In this document: positions 50,523 to 58,894 of the stretch, piece by piece
Layout: each line of letters opens with the position of its first letter
Position numbering within the stretch: position 1 is the stretch's first letter
Source: Bog-532 sp963830385
GTDB taxonomy: Bacteria; Actinomycetota; Actinomycetes; Streptosporangiales; Streptosporangiaceae
NCBI GenBank assembly: GCA_963830385.1
Contig: CAWHMD010000005.1
Location: 1,302,001-1,366,000, forward strand
Length of the DNA stretch: 64,000 bases
Reading direction: 5' to 3'
The notes under the pieces: model-generated
Seen by the model: only the letters and a program-made list of their open reading frames with translations
Told to the model about the DNA's origin: nothing
Databases searched by the model: none
Made by a program: the position numbers and the translations under genes

Positions 50523-51468
50523 CGACCTTCCCGTGCACGTGGCGCCCCGCCTGAAGCTCGGCCGCAGCGCGGATCTGCTCGACCGGAAAGCTTGCCGCGA
50601 TCGGCACCCGGAGCCGACCCGCCGCAACCAGGCCAGCGATCTCCTCGACGGCGCCCGGGGCTGCGTTGGCGCCGTTCGCCGGCGTGATCCCGTCGATCGG
50701 AGCGGCAATGGTGGTGATGCGCTCATCAGGCACGCCAAGTTCGCGTGCCGCCTGCGCCGTGTCGGTCCCGTGCAGGTCCATGACCGCGGTGACGCCACCG
50801 GGAGCCAGCGCACGGACCCGGTCGGCCAGACCATCGCCATAGGTGACCGGCTCGGCCCCCAGGGCGCGCAGGGCATCGGCCGAGGTTGCCGACCCCGTTC
50901 CGATCACCCGCGCGCCCGCGAGGCGCGCGAGCTGGACAGCGAACACGCCTACCCCGCCTCCCGCGCCGCCGATGAGCACCGTGTCACCCAGACCCGGGTT
51001 GACCACGGCGAGAGCTGCGGCCGCCGTGCAGCCCGCGATAGCAAGGGTGGCAGCGGTGCGATCGTCGACGCCGTCAGGGGTACGGTGCGCCTCGCCGCCC
51101 ACCGCGATGGTCCCCGCCACGTCCACGACGACGTAGTCGGCGACCGCGCGGGACAGGGCGCCGCCGAACACCCGGTCACCGACCACGAACCCGCTCACGC
51201 CGTCACCGACCTGATCCACGACCCCGGCATAGTCGGTGCCGAACCCGCACGGCAGGCTCAAGCCGAATCGCGCGGCGGTCTCGGCGTCAGAGGTCATGAA
51301 CCAGTCCATCGGGTTCAGGCCAGCCGCGGTGACCCGCACGCGGATCTGTCCCAAGCCGGCCTGCGGCACGGGAACCTCGCGGATACGCAAGGCCTCCGGT
51401 CCGCCGAACGACTCGAACTGGACCGCCCGGCTCGTGGTCGCCGACGTGTTGACGCTCGGCTCTTTCAT
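50437..51468 (-). CDS. quinone oxidoreductase-type zinc-free MDR protein
   Basis: 343 residues. GroES-like N-terminus VQFESFGGPEALRIREVPVP, the NADPH site VLIGGAGGGVGVFAVQLARL and the MDR ending GRHVHGKVVIDL, after which about 24 extra basic residues run antisense to the monooxygenase. That tail suggests loss of the original stop. Lacks the zinc ligands of alcohol dehydrogenases. A GTG at 51474 is an alternative start. Divergent TetR is the probable regulator. Confidence 0.88.
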   Translation of the reverse strand: MKEPSVNTSATTSRAVQFESFGGPEALRIREVPVPQAGLGQIRVRVTAAGLNPMDWFMTSDAETAARFGLSLPCGFGTDYAGVVDQVGDGVSGFVVGDRVFGGALSRAVADYVVVDVAGTIAVGGEAHRTPDGVDDRTAATLAIAGCTAAAALAVVNPGLGDTVLIGGAGGGVGVFAVQLARLAGARVIGTGSATSADALRALGAEPVTYGDGLADRVRALAPGGVTAVMDLHGTDTAQAARELGVPDERITTIAAPIDGITPANGANAAPGAVEEIAGLVAAGRLRVPIAASFPVEQIRAAAELQAGRHVHGKVVIDLWGRLSGRPETRSARRPGWPARCRR

Positions 51469-51502
51469 GCTCACCCGTCTCCTGGAGCGGCTCGTGAAGC
51501 AA

Positions 51503-51565
51503 CGTAAACGGATTACGCTTCGTTTCCGTGACCTCAACCTAACACAAGTGGAGCGTGATCCGTTT
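51503..51565. promoter_or_regulatory. paired TetR operators
   Basis: CGTAA-N5-TTACG (51503-51517) is a perfect inverted repeat. The surrounding 14 bases AAACGGATTACGCT (51506-51519) recur inverted as AGCGTGATCCGTTT (51552-51565, 13 of 14). One copy lies by the oxidoreductase start, the other abuts the tetR start. Confidence 0.6.
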
Positions 51566-52167
51566 TGGCCGCCGCGAAGACCCATAGGCCGCGGGCGGAC
51601 GCGACCCGCAACCGCCAACAGCTGCTGGACGTTGCGACCCGATTGTTCGCTTCGGCCGGGGCCGAGCCGTCGATGCGCGCGATCGCCAACGAAGCCGGGG
51701 TCGGCATCGCCACTCTCTACCGGCACTTCCCCACCCGCGAGTCGCTGGTCGACGCGGTCTACCGGGACCAGGTCTCGCGGCTCACCGCCGGTGCCCGTGA
51801 GCTACTCGCCCAACTCGACCCGCCCGCAGCGCTGCGACGCTGGATGGACCTGTTCGGGGACTGGATCGCGACCAAGAACGGGATGCTCGACACGCTGCTC
51901 GCGATGGTCGAATCGGGTGAGATCGCCCATGCCCACACCCGGACCGAGCTGCTCGCGGCCATCGACGACATCCTCGAAGCCGGCCGCACGAGCGGGGAAC
52001 TCCGCGCCGACGTCCCCGCCGAAGACATCGCTGCCGCTCTCATCGGCATCTTCACCGTGGCTAGCTCGCCCGAGCACGAAGCGATGGCGGCTCGCCTGCT
52101 GGACCTCCTGATGGACGGACTGCGGTCCTCCGCTTGCGGCCAACCGAAGGTGGCTGAGCGAGAGTGA
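51565..52167 (+). CDS. TetR-family transcriptional regulator
   Basis: 200 residues from a TTG start; an internal start is possible because the operator touches this codon. Helix-turn-helix RNRQQLLDVATRLFASAGAEPS, MRAIANEAGVGIATLYRHFPTRESL. The ligand domain resembles the TetR_C_33-type regulators of quinone and electrophile responses. Likely represses the divergent quinone oxidoreductase. Confidence 0.9.
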   Translation: MAAAKTHRPRADATRNRQQLLDVATRLFASAGAEPSMRAIANEAGVGIATLYRHFPTRESLVDAVYRDQVSRLTAGARELLAQLDPPAALRRWMDLFGDWIATKNGMLDTLLAMVESGEIAHAHTRTELLAAIDDILEAGRTSGELRADVPAEDIAAALIGIFTVASSPEHEAMAARLLDLLMDGLRSSACGQPKVAERE

Positions 52168-52231
52168 AGAGGTGGCCGGCGCGCCGGTCGTCGACGAGTT
52201 CAGCGGCGTCGCCCGCAAGCCGTGACCGGGG

Positions 52232-53260
52232 TCAGCTTCCGATGTCGACGACGATGCGGCCGAAGGCCTCGTTGGCCTGCATGACGCGGTAGGCCTCGGC
52301 GACCTCGGCGAGGGGGTAGCGGGCACCGATGACGGGCTCCACCCGGCCCTGGGCGACCAGGTCGAGGGCGGCGGCGATGTCGGCGCGGGTGGCGTAGCGG
52401 CTGCCGGTCACCACCACCTCGTCGAGCACGAACGGACGGGGGTCCAGCTCGAAGGTGACGCCGCCCTGGTAGCCGACGATGAGCAGGGTGCCGGACCGGT
52501 TCAGCAGGCCGATCCCGTTGGTGAGGGTGGAGCGGGACGCGACCATGTCGACGCAGACGTCCGCCTTGACGCCGAGCTTTTCGGCCAGGCGGGACGCCCA
52601 GTCCGGGTCGTCGCCGGGGTTCCAGGTCAGGTCGCAGCCGCGGGCGGCCAGCTGCTGCTCCTTGGCCGGGTCGCGCTCGATGCCGATGACCCGCGCGCCC
52701 AGCGCCCGGGCCACGGCCACCATGTGGACGCCCACGCCACCACCGGCGCCGATCACCGCCACGGTCTGGCCGGGGCGGATCGAGACGCGGCCGGTCAGCG
52801 CCCGGTAGGGAGTGGCGATGGCGTCGGCGGCGATCGCGGCGGCCGCCAGGCTCACATTGTCCGGCACCCGGACCAGGTTGCGGGCGGGCAGCACGACGGC
52901 GTCGGCGAGGCCGCCGTCGGCGTGCACCCCGACGAAGCCGCCCCAGTTCGCGCACAGGGTCTCCCGGCCGCCGGCGCAGTTCGGGCAGGAGCCGCAGGTC
53001 AGGTAGAACGAGGCGGTGACCCGGTCGCCCGCCTTCCAGCGACCGGCGCCGGGGCCGGCCTCCAGCACGGTGCCGCCGAGCTCGTGGCCGACGATCCGGG
53101 GTGCGGAACCGCCCAGGTCCCCGGTGCGGGCCCGTTCCAGGGTCAGACCGACGCCGCAGGCGGCCACCCCGATCAGGACCTCGCCCGGTCCCGGCTTGGG
53201 CGCGGGGACGTCGGCCAGCCGGACGTCCCCGCCGAAGGCGTCCAGGACCGTCGCCCGCAT
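52232..53260 (-). CDS. zinc-dependent alcohol dehydrogenase (MDR)
   Basis: 342 residues. Catalytic zinc ligands Cys in AACGVGLT and His-Glu in GHELGG; structural zinc loop CGSCPNCAGGRETLC with four Cys; NAD site VAVIGAGGGVGVHMVAVARALG. Last gene of the leftward catabolic operon, seven bases after the acyl-CoA-dehydrogenase-like gene. Probably oxidises an alcohol intermediate of the same route. Confidence 0.92.
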   Translation of the reverse strand: MRATVLDAFGGDVRLADVPAPKPGPGEVLIGVAACGVGLTLERARTGDLGGSAPRIVGHELGGTVLEAGPGAGRWKAGDRVTASFYLTCGSCPNCAGGRETLCANWGGFVGVHADGGLADAVVLPARNLVRVPDNVSLAAAAIAADAIATPYRALTGRVSIRPGQTVAVIGAGGGVGVHMVAVARALGARVIGIERDPAKEQQLAARGCDLTWNPGDDPDWASRLAEKLGVKADVCVDMVASRSTLTNGIGLLNRSGTLLIVGYQGGVTFELDPRPFVLDEVVVTGSRYATRADIAAALDLVAQGRVEPVIGARYPLAEVAEAYRVMQANEAFGRIVVDIGS

Positions 53261-53267
53261 CAGCCGG

Positions 53268-54485
53268 TCACCAGTCCCACAGGTCCTGCAGCTGCTCGTC
53301 GGTCCGGTTCTGCAGGTCGGCCGCGATCTTCTTGCGCATGATCGTGTTGGTCCCGTCGGAGTGCAGGAAGATCGTGGCGTCGCGGAGCAGCTTCTCCATC
53401 CCGACCTCGCGCATGACCCCCGAGCCGCCGAAGATCTCCAGCGAGCGGCGGGTCACCTCGAACGCGGTCTCGGCCGCGATCAGCTTGGGCGCGGCCGCCA
53501 TCTTGGGGTCGAACGGGTCCGCGTGATCGGCCGCCCAGGCGGCCCGGAACGCGTACGTGCGGGCCGTCTCCAGCGACGCGTAGAGCTGCCCGAGCTCGGC
53601 GGCGATGACGCTGTGGCCGATGATCGCCTTGCCGCCCTGGACCCGGGACCTGGCCCGGAGGATGGCACGGGTCAGCGCGGTGCGGGCCACCCCGAGGGTG
53701 CACACGGCCGCGTAGGCGTTGCTGCCCCGCAGCAAACGGGCGACGTCGAGCAGTATGGCGTTTTCGATTCCGAGCAGATCTTCCTCCGGGACGAAGCAGT
53801 CCTCGTAGAAGATCTCGGAGTTGTTGGCCAGCCGTTCGCCCAGCTTGTCGTGGATCACGCCGAACCGGACGCCCGGGTTGCCGGCGGCCACGATGAACGC
53901 GCTGCAGCCGTCCTTGGGCGGGACGCCGGGGTTGGTGCGGGCGAAGGCCAGGATCACCTCGGCCCGGTTGGCGTTGGAGATGTAGTGCTTGGTGCCGTTC
54001 AGCACCCAGCCGCCGGTGACCCGCCGGGCCGACATCTGCATGCCGCCGTCGACGCCGCCGTAGGGCAGCACGTTGTCCGAGCCCGCGCCCGGCTCGGTCA
54101 GGGACGCCGCCATCAGCCCGCGAGGGTTGGCGGCCAGCCGCCGCAGCCAGCGCTGGTGCTGATCGGGAGTGCCCAGCTCCATCAGCAGCTGGGCGAACTT
54201 CCAGGTCTGGGCGAGCACGACCGAGACGCCCATGTCGGCGGCGGCGACCTCCTCGAGCATGACCGCGCTGGTCAGGAAGTCGGTACCGCCGCCCCCGAAC
54301 TCGACCGGCAGCGGGGCCAGCCGCAGGCCGCGCTCGTCGGCCGCCTCGACCAGCTTCCAGGAGAAGGCGGCGGCCGGGTCGACCTGGGCGTCGAGCTCGG
54401 CCGCGGCGGGCGCGACCACCTCCTGCCCGTAGGCCCGGGCCCGGTCGCGCCACCTCCGCTGTTCGCCGGTCAGCCGGTACTCCAC
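53268..54485 (-). CDS. acyl-CoA dehydrogenase-family protein with Glu-to-Asp at the catalytic base
   Basis: 405 residues, complete three-domain fold. FAD-contact motif ASLTEPGAGSDN, the later LGERLANNSEIFYEDCFVP, and C-terminal helices. The usual catalytic Glu in Y-E-G-T is replaced: here the sequence is H-S-D-G-T (Asp377). This may slow or change the reaction, as in non-dehydrogenase relatives such as monooxygenases or epimerases. Start ATG at 54485. Neighbours a cyclase and luciferase-like enzymes. Confidence 0.88.
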   Translation of the reverse strand: MEYRLTGEQRRWRDRARAYGQEVVAPAAAELDAQVDPAAAFSWKLVEAADERGLRLAPLPVEFGGGGTDFLTSAVMLEEVAAADMGVSVVLAQTWKFAQLLMELGTPDQHQRWLRRLAANPRGLMAASLTEPGAGSDNVLPYGGVDGGMQMSARRVTGGWVLNGTKHYISNANRAEVILAFARTNPGVPPKDGCSAFIVAAGNPGVRFGVIHDKLGERLANNSEIFYEDCFVPEEDLLGIENAILLDVARLLRGSNAYAAVCTLGVARTALTRAILRARSRVQGGKAIIGHSVIAAELGQLYASLETARTYAFRAAWAADHADPFDPKMAAAPKLIAAETAFEVTRRSLEIFGGSGVMREVGMEKLLRDATIFLHSDGTNTIMRKKIAADLQNRTDEQLQDLWDW

Positions 54486-54494
54486 GGCCGGGCC

Positions 54495-55496
54495 CTACTT
54501 GACCGCGAGCGCGTTGAGCGGTGACCCGCACGCACCGGTGATGGGCAGCGCGGCGGCCGACAGCATGAACTCGTAGACGCCGTCGGCGGCGCAGTCGGCG
54601 CCGATCGCCTCCAGGTCCCAGATCTCGCCGAACGGGATCCCCATGTGCACCAGCGCCACCACGTGCAGCGGCTGGAACAGGTCGATCTCGTTGGGGCGGA
54701 CCTCCAGGCCCCAGGTGTCGGTGGCGATCGCCGCGACCTGGTGCTCGGCCAGCCAGGGGGCGGTGTGCAGGGACATGCCGGGGGCGGAGCCGCCGGAGTA
54801 GTCGCCCCAGTTGCCGCGGCGGGCCCCGAGGAACCCGGTGCGGACGATGACGCAGTCGCCGGTGCGGACCTGCACGCCCTGCGCCGCGGCGGCGGCGTCG
54901 AGGTCGCCGGCGGTGATCGCGTAACCCGGGTCCAGCGCCTCGGCCCCGTGCTGGCGGGCCACGTCGAGCAGCACCCCGCGCATGATCAGCTTTTCGCGCA
55001 TCACCTGGATGCCGTTGCGGCGGGCGCCCTTGGCGGTGACGGCCCCGGCGTCGTGGCCGTTGTACATCTTGCCTTCGAAGAAGATGTGGGCGAGGCTGTC
55101 CCACTGGCTGCCGGCCTGGTTCGGCATCACGATCACGTCGTCGGCGAACCCGAAGCCGCGGGCGGGACCCCAGCCGGCCGGCAGCGGGTCCTGGGCCCCG
55201 CTGAGGTAGTCGGTGCCGGTCGCGGTCATCATGTTCAGCGGGTTAGCGCGGAACCCGCCGACCTGCGGCCCGGCCAGGTCGTAGGGCAGCGTCATCGAGA
55301 TCAGCTTGCCCTGCCGGACCAGCTGGGCGGCCGCCACGACCTGCTCGGGGCCGACGTAGTTGAGGGCGCCGAGCTCGTCGTCGGCCCCCCACCGGCCCCA
55401 GTTGGAGAACCGGTCGATGTAGTCGCGGACGATGTCCTCGCCCCGGAAACCGGCCGGTGTTGGCGAGGCCTGTGTCGCAGCCGTGCTCTCGCTCAT
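54495..55496 (-). CDS. cyclase-family hydrolase (kynurenine-formamidase fold)
   Basis: 333 residues. Metal-site region NQAGSQWDSLAHIFFEGKMYNG, which is the long-cyclase version of the H-x-G-T-H-x-D motif with Gln in place of the first His, and TDTWGLEVRPNE with the distal acidic residues. Start at 55496, nine bases from the luciferase-like gene. Members of this group hydrolyse amide or lactone bonds in ring-opened intermediates. Confidence 0.88.
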   Translation of the reverse strand: MSESTAATQASPTPAGFRGEDIVRDYIDRFSNWGRWGADDELGALNYVGPEQVVAAAQLVRQGKLISMTLPYDLAGPQVGGFRANPLNMMTATGTDYLSGAQDPLPAGWGPARGFGFADDVIVMPNQAGSQWDSLAHIFFEGKMYNGHDAGAVTAKGARRNGIQVMREKLIMRGVLLDVARQHGAEALDPGYAITAGDLDAAAAAQGVQVRTGDCVIVRTGFLGARRGNWGDYSGGSAPGMSLHTAPWLAEHQVAAIATDTWGLEVRPNEIDLFQPLHVVALVHMGIPFGEIWDLEAIGADCAADGVYEFMLSAAALPITGACGSPLNALAVK

Positions 55497-55504
55497 AGCG
55501 ACCC

Positions 55505-56758
55505 CTAGGACGTGTAGGACGAGGTGACCTCGTCCAGGGCGGGCTTGACGTGCTCCATGAACATCTCGACGTTCTCGATCACGCTCTCGGCCGGCTGCTG
55601 GGCGTAGTGGTAGATCAGCACGACGTACTCGGCGGGCAGCTGGCGCCACTGCTCGAGGTACTGGTCCCGTACCTCGTCGGGCGAGCCGATCACCCACAGG
55701 CCGCTGGCCAGCACCGAGTCGACCGGGTTGGCCGGGTCGAACACCATCGGGGTGGTGCCGCCGTACAGGTCGCGGAACACGTCCACGTCCCACGCCTCGA
55801 CGTTGCGGCGGGCCTGCTCCATGGTGGGCGCGATGTTGCCCCAGCGGACCAGGGCCTGGTTCTGGCCGAGGGCGTAGTCACGCCCGGCCATCCGGGCCGC
55901 CTCGACGTAGGCCCGGCCGTACTCCGACGCCCGCTCGATCTTGGAGAAATAGGCGGGGATGAAGCCGCGCGGCCCGCAGTACTCGATGGTGGCCCGGCTG
56001 GCGTTGCTGGAGACGAAGATCGGCGGGTGCGGTCGGGTCAGCGGGGCCGGGACCACGCTGACGCGGCGGATCTTGCCCGCCTCGTCCATCTCGCCGGGGG
56101 CGCCGATCTCCCGGGTCGCCTCCATCGTCCAGTCGATGCCCTCCCGGTAGGGGAAGGGGATCTCCCAGCGGCCCTTGGCGTCGATGCTGTCCTCGGACCA
56201 GGCCCGCAGCACCAGGTCGACCTGCTCCTCGAACACCTCACGGTTGGCCTTGTCGTCGGCGAACCGCTGGGCCTTCTGCGCGTCCGTCAGCAGTGCCATC
56301 TTTTCCTCTGGGGTGCCGGAGGGAGACAGCGTGGCCCGGGCGCCCAGGTGCTGGCCGAGGATGTTCGTCCACCGGGACTGGTAGCCGCGGGCGAAGCCGA
56401 CGAAGGTCCGGCCGCCGGACAGGTGGTCCAGGATCGCGGTCTCCTCGGCCACCCGGATCGGGTTCTGGGCGCTCATCACGTAGCCGAGCTGCCCGACCCG
56501 GACGTTGCTGGTGATCGCGGCCCAGTAGGCGTCGAGGACGCCGGGATTCGGGCCGACCTCGTAGCCCTCGGAGTGGAAGTGGTGCTCGACGGTGGCCACC
56601 CCCCACACGCCGAGCCGGTCCGCGGCCCGGACGATGTCGTGCCACCCGCCCAGCAGCTGCTGGTAACGCTCGGAGTTGCGCCCCATCGGGCGCTGCTCCT
56701 CGCGCTCCTGGCGGGTGGCGGGAATGACCGGGTACAGCTGCAACAGGACGTTGACCAC
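55505..56758 (-). CDS. luciferase-like (LLM) flavin-dependent monooxygenase
   Basis: 417 residues from the GTG at 56758, preceded by GAGGAG. Barrel landmarks: VATVEHHFHSEGYEVGPNPGVLDAY, ILDHLSGGRTFVGFARGYQ and the C-terminal VIGSPDEVRDQYLEQW. The E-H-H-F form is that of FMNH2 or F420 monooxygenases. First gene of the leftward operon, divergent from the GAF-CdaR activator. Confidence 0.9.
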   Translation of the reverse strand: MVNVLLQLYPVIPATRQEREEQRPMGRNSERYQQLLGGWHDIVRAADRLGVWGVATVEHHFHSEGYEVGPNPGVLDAYWAAITSNVRVGQLGYVMSAQNPIRVAEETAILDHLSGGRTFVGFARGYQSRWTNILGQHLGARATLSPSGTPEEKMALLTDAQKAQRFADDKANREVFEEQVDLVLRAWSEDSIDAKGRWEIPFPYREGIDWTMEATREIGAPGEMDEAGKIRRVSVVPAPLTRPHPPIFVSSNASRATIEYCGPRGFIPAYFSKIERASEYGRAYVEAARMAGRDYALGQNQALVRWGNIAPTMEQARRNVEAWDVDVFRDLYGGTTPMVFDPANPVDSVLASGLWVIGSPDEVRDQYLEQWRQLPAEYVVLIYHYAQQPAESVIENVEMFMEHVKPALDEVTSSYTS

Positions 56759-56834
56759 CGCGAACTCCTCACCACATGGGTCACTCAGCCGACGGGTCTC
56801 GCAGTCGACGGGGTCAGGATAAAAACGGGCCACC

Positions 56835-56858
56835 GGCCCAGACCATGGGATCTGGGCC
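56835..56858. promoter_or_regulatory. inverted repeat in the divergent catabolic promoter region
   Basis: Perfect arms GGCCCAGA and TCTGGGCC around an 8-base spacer, in the 225-base interval between the leftward monooxygenase operon and the activator gene. A candidate activator or repressor site. Confidence 0.45.
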
Positions 56859-56928
56859 AACCTGAGGCCACTCACCTTGTGGATGCTCACCACGTTCCGT
56901 CCTGGATGCCGGCCCGTCCCGGAGTTAG

Positions 56929-56962
56929 CCTGAGCCTGTCGGGCGCGGTGGCCTGAGCCTGC
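56929..56962. promoter_or_regulatory. direct repeats GCCTGAGCCTG before the activator gene
   Basis: Two identical copies of GCCTGAGCCTG, start to start 23 bases apart (about two helical turns), 22 bases before the activator ATG. A possible autoregulatory site. Confidence 0.4.
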
Positions 56963-56983
56963 CGGCGTGGCGCGGGAGGTCAG

Positions 56984-58876
56984 ATGAGCATCTCGGTGAG
57001 CGACCGGGCCGTCGCAGCCGCGCACCAAGACCTGCGGGCCTGGCTGGACGCGGGCGCCGAGCTGACCCGGGCGGTCAACCGCGACCTGCCCGCCGCCGAC
57101 CTGCTCGATCTGATCGCGGGCACGGTCGTCCAGCTGACCGACTACGACTTCTGCTCGGTGCTGCTGCCCGACCCGGGCGGCAACCGGCTGCTGATCCGCG
57201 GCTCTTACGGGCTGTCGCCGGCCTACGTGGAGTGGGTCAACAGCGGCCGGCTGCTGTCGCTGACCCCCGGCGCGACCGCCGAGGGCCCGTCCAGCCGGGC
57301 GTTCCGGTCCCAGCGGCCCGTGGTCCTGGTCGACATCTCCGCCGACCCGACCTGCCTGGAGTGGGAGACGGCGGCGGTCAAGGAGGGCTACCGCGCCATC
57401 CTGGCGCTGCCGCTGATCAGCTCGGGTGACGTGCTCGGGGTGCTGAGCTGTTACGCGGCCCGGCCGCGCAACATCCCGGCCGAGCAGGTCGTGCTGATGG
57501 AGACGTTCGCCAACCAGGCGGCGCTGGCCATCGAGGCCGGCGCCCGCCGCGAACAGGACCAGGGCGCGATCCGGCGGCTGGAAGACCGGCTGGCCGCGCT
57601 GGAGGAGAAGCAGCGGATCGTCCAGCGCGGCGAGGCGGTCTACCGCGACCTGATGCGGCTGCTGCTGGCGGGCGAAACGCTCGAGCGGGTAGCCGAGCAC
57701 CTGGCCCGCGAGCTGCGCAGCGACGTCCTGGTCGAGGACGCAGCGGGCCAGATGCTGGCCGCCGCCGCGCACGGCCGGAGCCGCGGTGGCCATCCGCTGG
57801 CGCTGGCCCTGGTCCAGCTCGGCCCCCGGACCGAGGCGCTGCTCCTGCAGGCGGGCGAGGAGTCCCGGGCGGTCGAGCTGCCAGGCAGCGACGGCGCCCC
57901 GGTGACGCTGGTCGCCCCGGTGATCCTCGGCGGTGAGATCGCCGGCCGGGTCTGGGCGCTCAACTCACCCGAGCCGTACGGGCCGGTGGCCCGGCACGTG
58001 CTCGAACGCGGCGCCGGCGTGGTTGCGCTGGCGGTGTCCAAGATGCGTACCGCCCAGGAGGTCGAGTGGCGGCTGTCCCGCGAGTTCCTGGATGACCTGC
58101 TGACCGCCAAACCCGGCACCGACGCGCTTACCACGCTGACCCGGGCCCGGCATCTCGGGGTCGATCTGGCCCGGCCGCACACGCTGCTGGTGCTGCGGCC
58201 CGACCCGGGTCTGGGCGGGCCGGCCGACCTGGTGCCGGACGGCGCCGCGCGGCTCCACCGGTCGGTGCTCACCCAGGTCCAGCAGGTCGTGAACGCCAGC
58301 GACGCCGAGGCGCTGGTGGCGGCCCGGGGCACCGATGTGATCGTGCTGTGGCCCCAGCGGGACGAGCTGCCGGCGGCGCCGGAGATCGCCGACCGGCTGC
58401 GCCGGCACTGCCGGTCGCACTTCCGGGGCTCGGTCTCGGTCGGCCTCGGCCGCGTCTGCCAGGACGTCACCGAGTACGCCGACGCCTACCGGCTGGCGGT
58501 CAGCGCGCTGGAGCTGACCCAGCGGGCGGGCCACCGCGACCGGATGATCGCCCTCGGCGACCTCGGCGTCTACCGGATGCTGCTCCAGGTCAAGCGGCCA
58601 GAAGAGCTGATCGACTTCATGCGGAGCACGCTCGCGCCGCTGTACGACTACGACCGGCGCCGGGACACCACCCTGGTCGAGACGCTGCGGGCGTTCCTGC
58701 GGTGCGGCTGCAACGCCACCACCACCGCCGAGGCGCTGATCGTGCACCCCAACACCGTCACCTACCGGATCCGGCGCATCGAGGAGCTGCTCAAGGTCGA
58801 CTGTCACGACCCGCGGGCGCTGCTGGAATTCCAGTTCGCGTTCGTCATCGAGGACGTGCTCGGGGCCAGCGCGTGA
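56984..58876 (+). CDS. GAF-domain CdaR/PucR-family transcriptional activator
   Basis: 630 residues. Residues about 30-190 form a GAF domain (GSYGLSPAYVEWVNSGRLLSL and LLMETFANQAALAIEAGARRE-like end), then a helical linker, a CdaR GGDEF-like domain, and a C-terminal PucR helix-turn-helix (FLRCGCNATTTAEALIVHPN, then TVTYRIRRIEELLKVD). It would sense a small molecule and activate the divergent catabolic operons on both sides. GGGAGG ribosome site. The stop lies within a tandem 17-base duplication that also holds the start of the next gene. Confidence 0.9.
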   Translation: MSISVSDRAVAAAHQDLRAWLDAGAELTRAVNRDLPAADLLDLIAGTVVQLTDYDFCSVLLPDPGGNRLLIRGSYGLSPAYVEWVNSGRLLSLTPGATAEGPSSRAFRSQRPVVLVDISADPTCLEWETAAVKEGYRAILALPLISSGDVLGVLSCYAARPRNIPAEQVVLMETFANQAALAIEAGARREQDQGAIRRLEDRLAALEEKQRIVQRGEAVYRDLMRLLLAGETLERVAEHLARELRSDVLVEDAAGQMLAAAAHGRSRGGHPLALALVQLGPRTEALLLQAGEESRAVELPGSDGAPVTLVAPVILGGEIAGRVWALNSPEPYGPVARHVLERGAGVVALAVSKMRTAQEVEWRLSREFLDDLLTAKPGTDALTTLTRARHLGVDLARPHTLLVLRPDPGLGGPADLVPDGAARLHRSVLTQVQQVVNASDAEALVAARGTDVIVLWPQRDELPAAPEIADRLRRHCRSHFRGSVSVGLGRVCQDVTEYADAYRLAVSALELTQRAGHRDRMIALGDLGVYRMLLQVKRPEELIDFMRSTLAPLYDYDRRRDTTLVETLRAFLRCGCNATTTAEALIVHPNTVTYRIRRIEELLKVDCHDPRALLEFQFAFVIEDVLGASA

Positions 58877-58894
58877 TCGGGGCCAGCGCGTGAC
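58861..58894 (+). repeat. 17-base tandem duplication at the activator/amidohydrolase junction
   Basis: Two copies (16 of 17 identical) of CGGGGCCAGCGCGTGAT, with C at the last base in copy two. Each contains GTGA. The first supplies the activator stop, the second the amidohydrolase start, so an original 4-base overlap has been pulled apart by 17 bases. Confidence 0.85.

Noticed and set aside
54495..55496. Loss of metal binding in the cyclase because Gln replaces the first motif His
   Set aside because: The Q-W-D form is usual in the longer cyclase subgroup, so it is not odd for this family.
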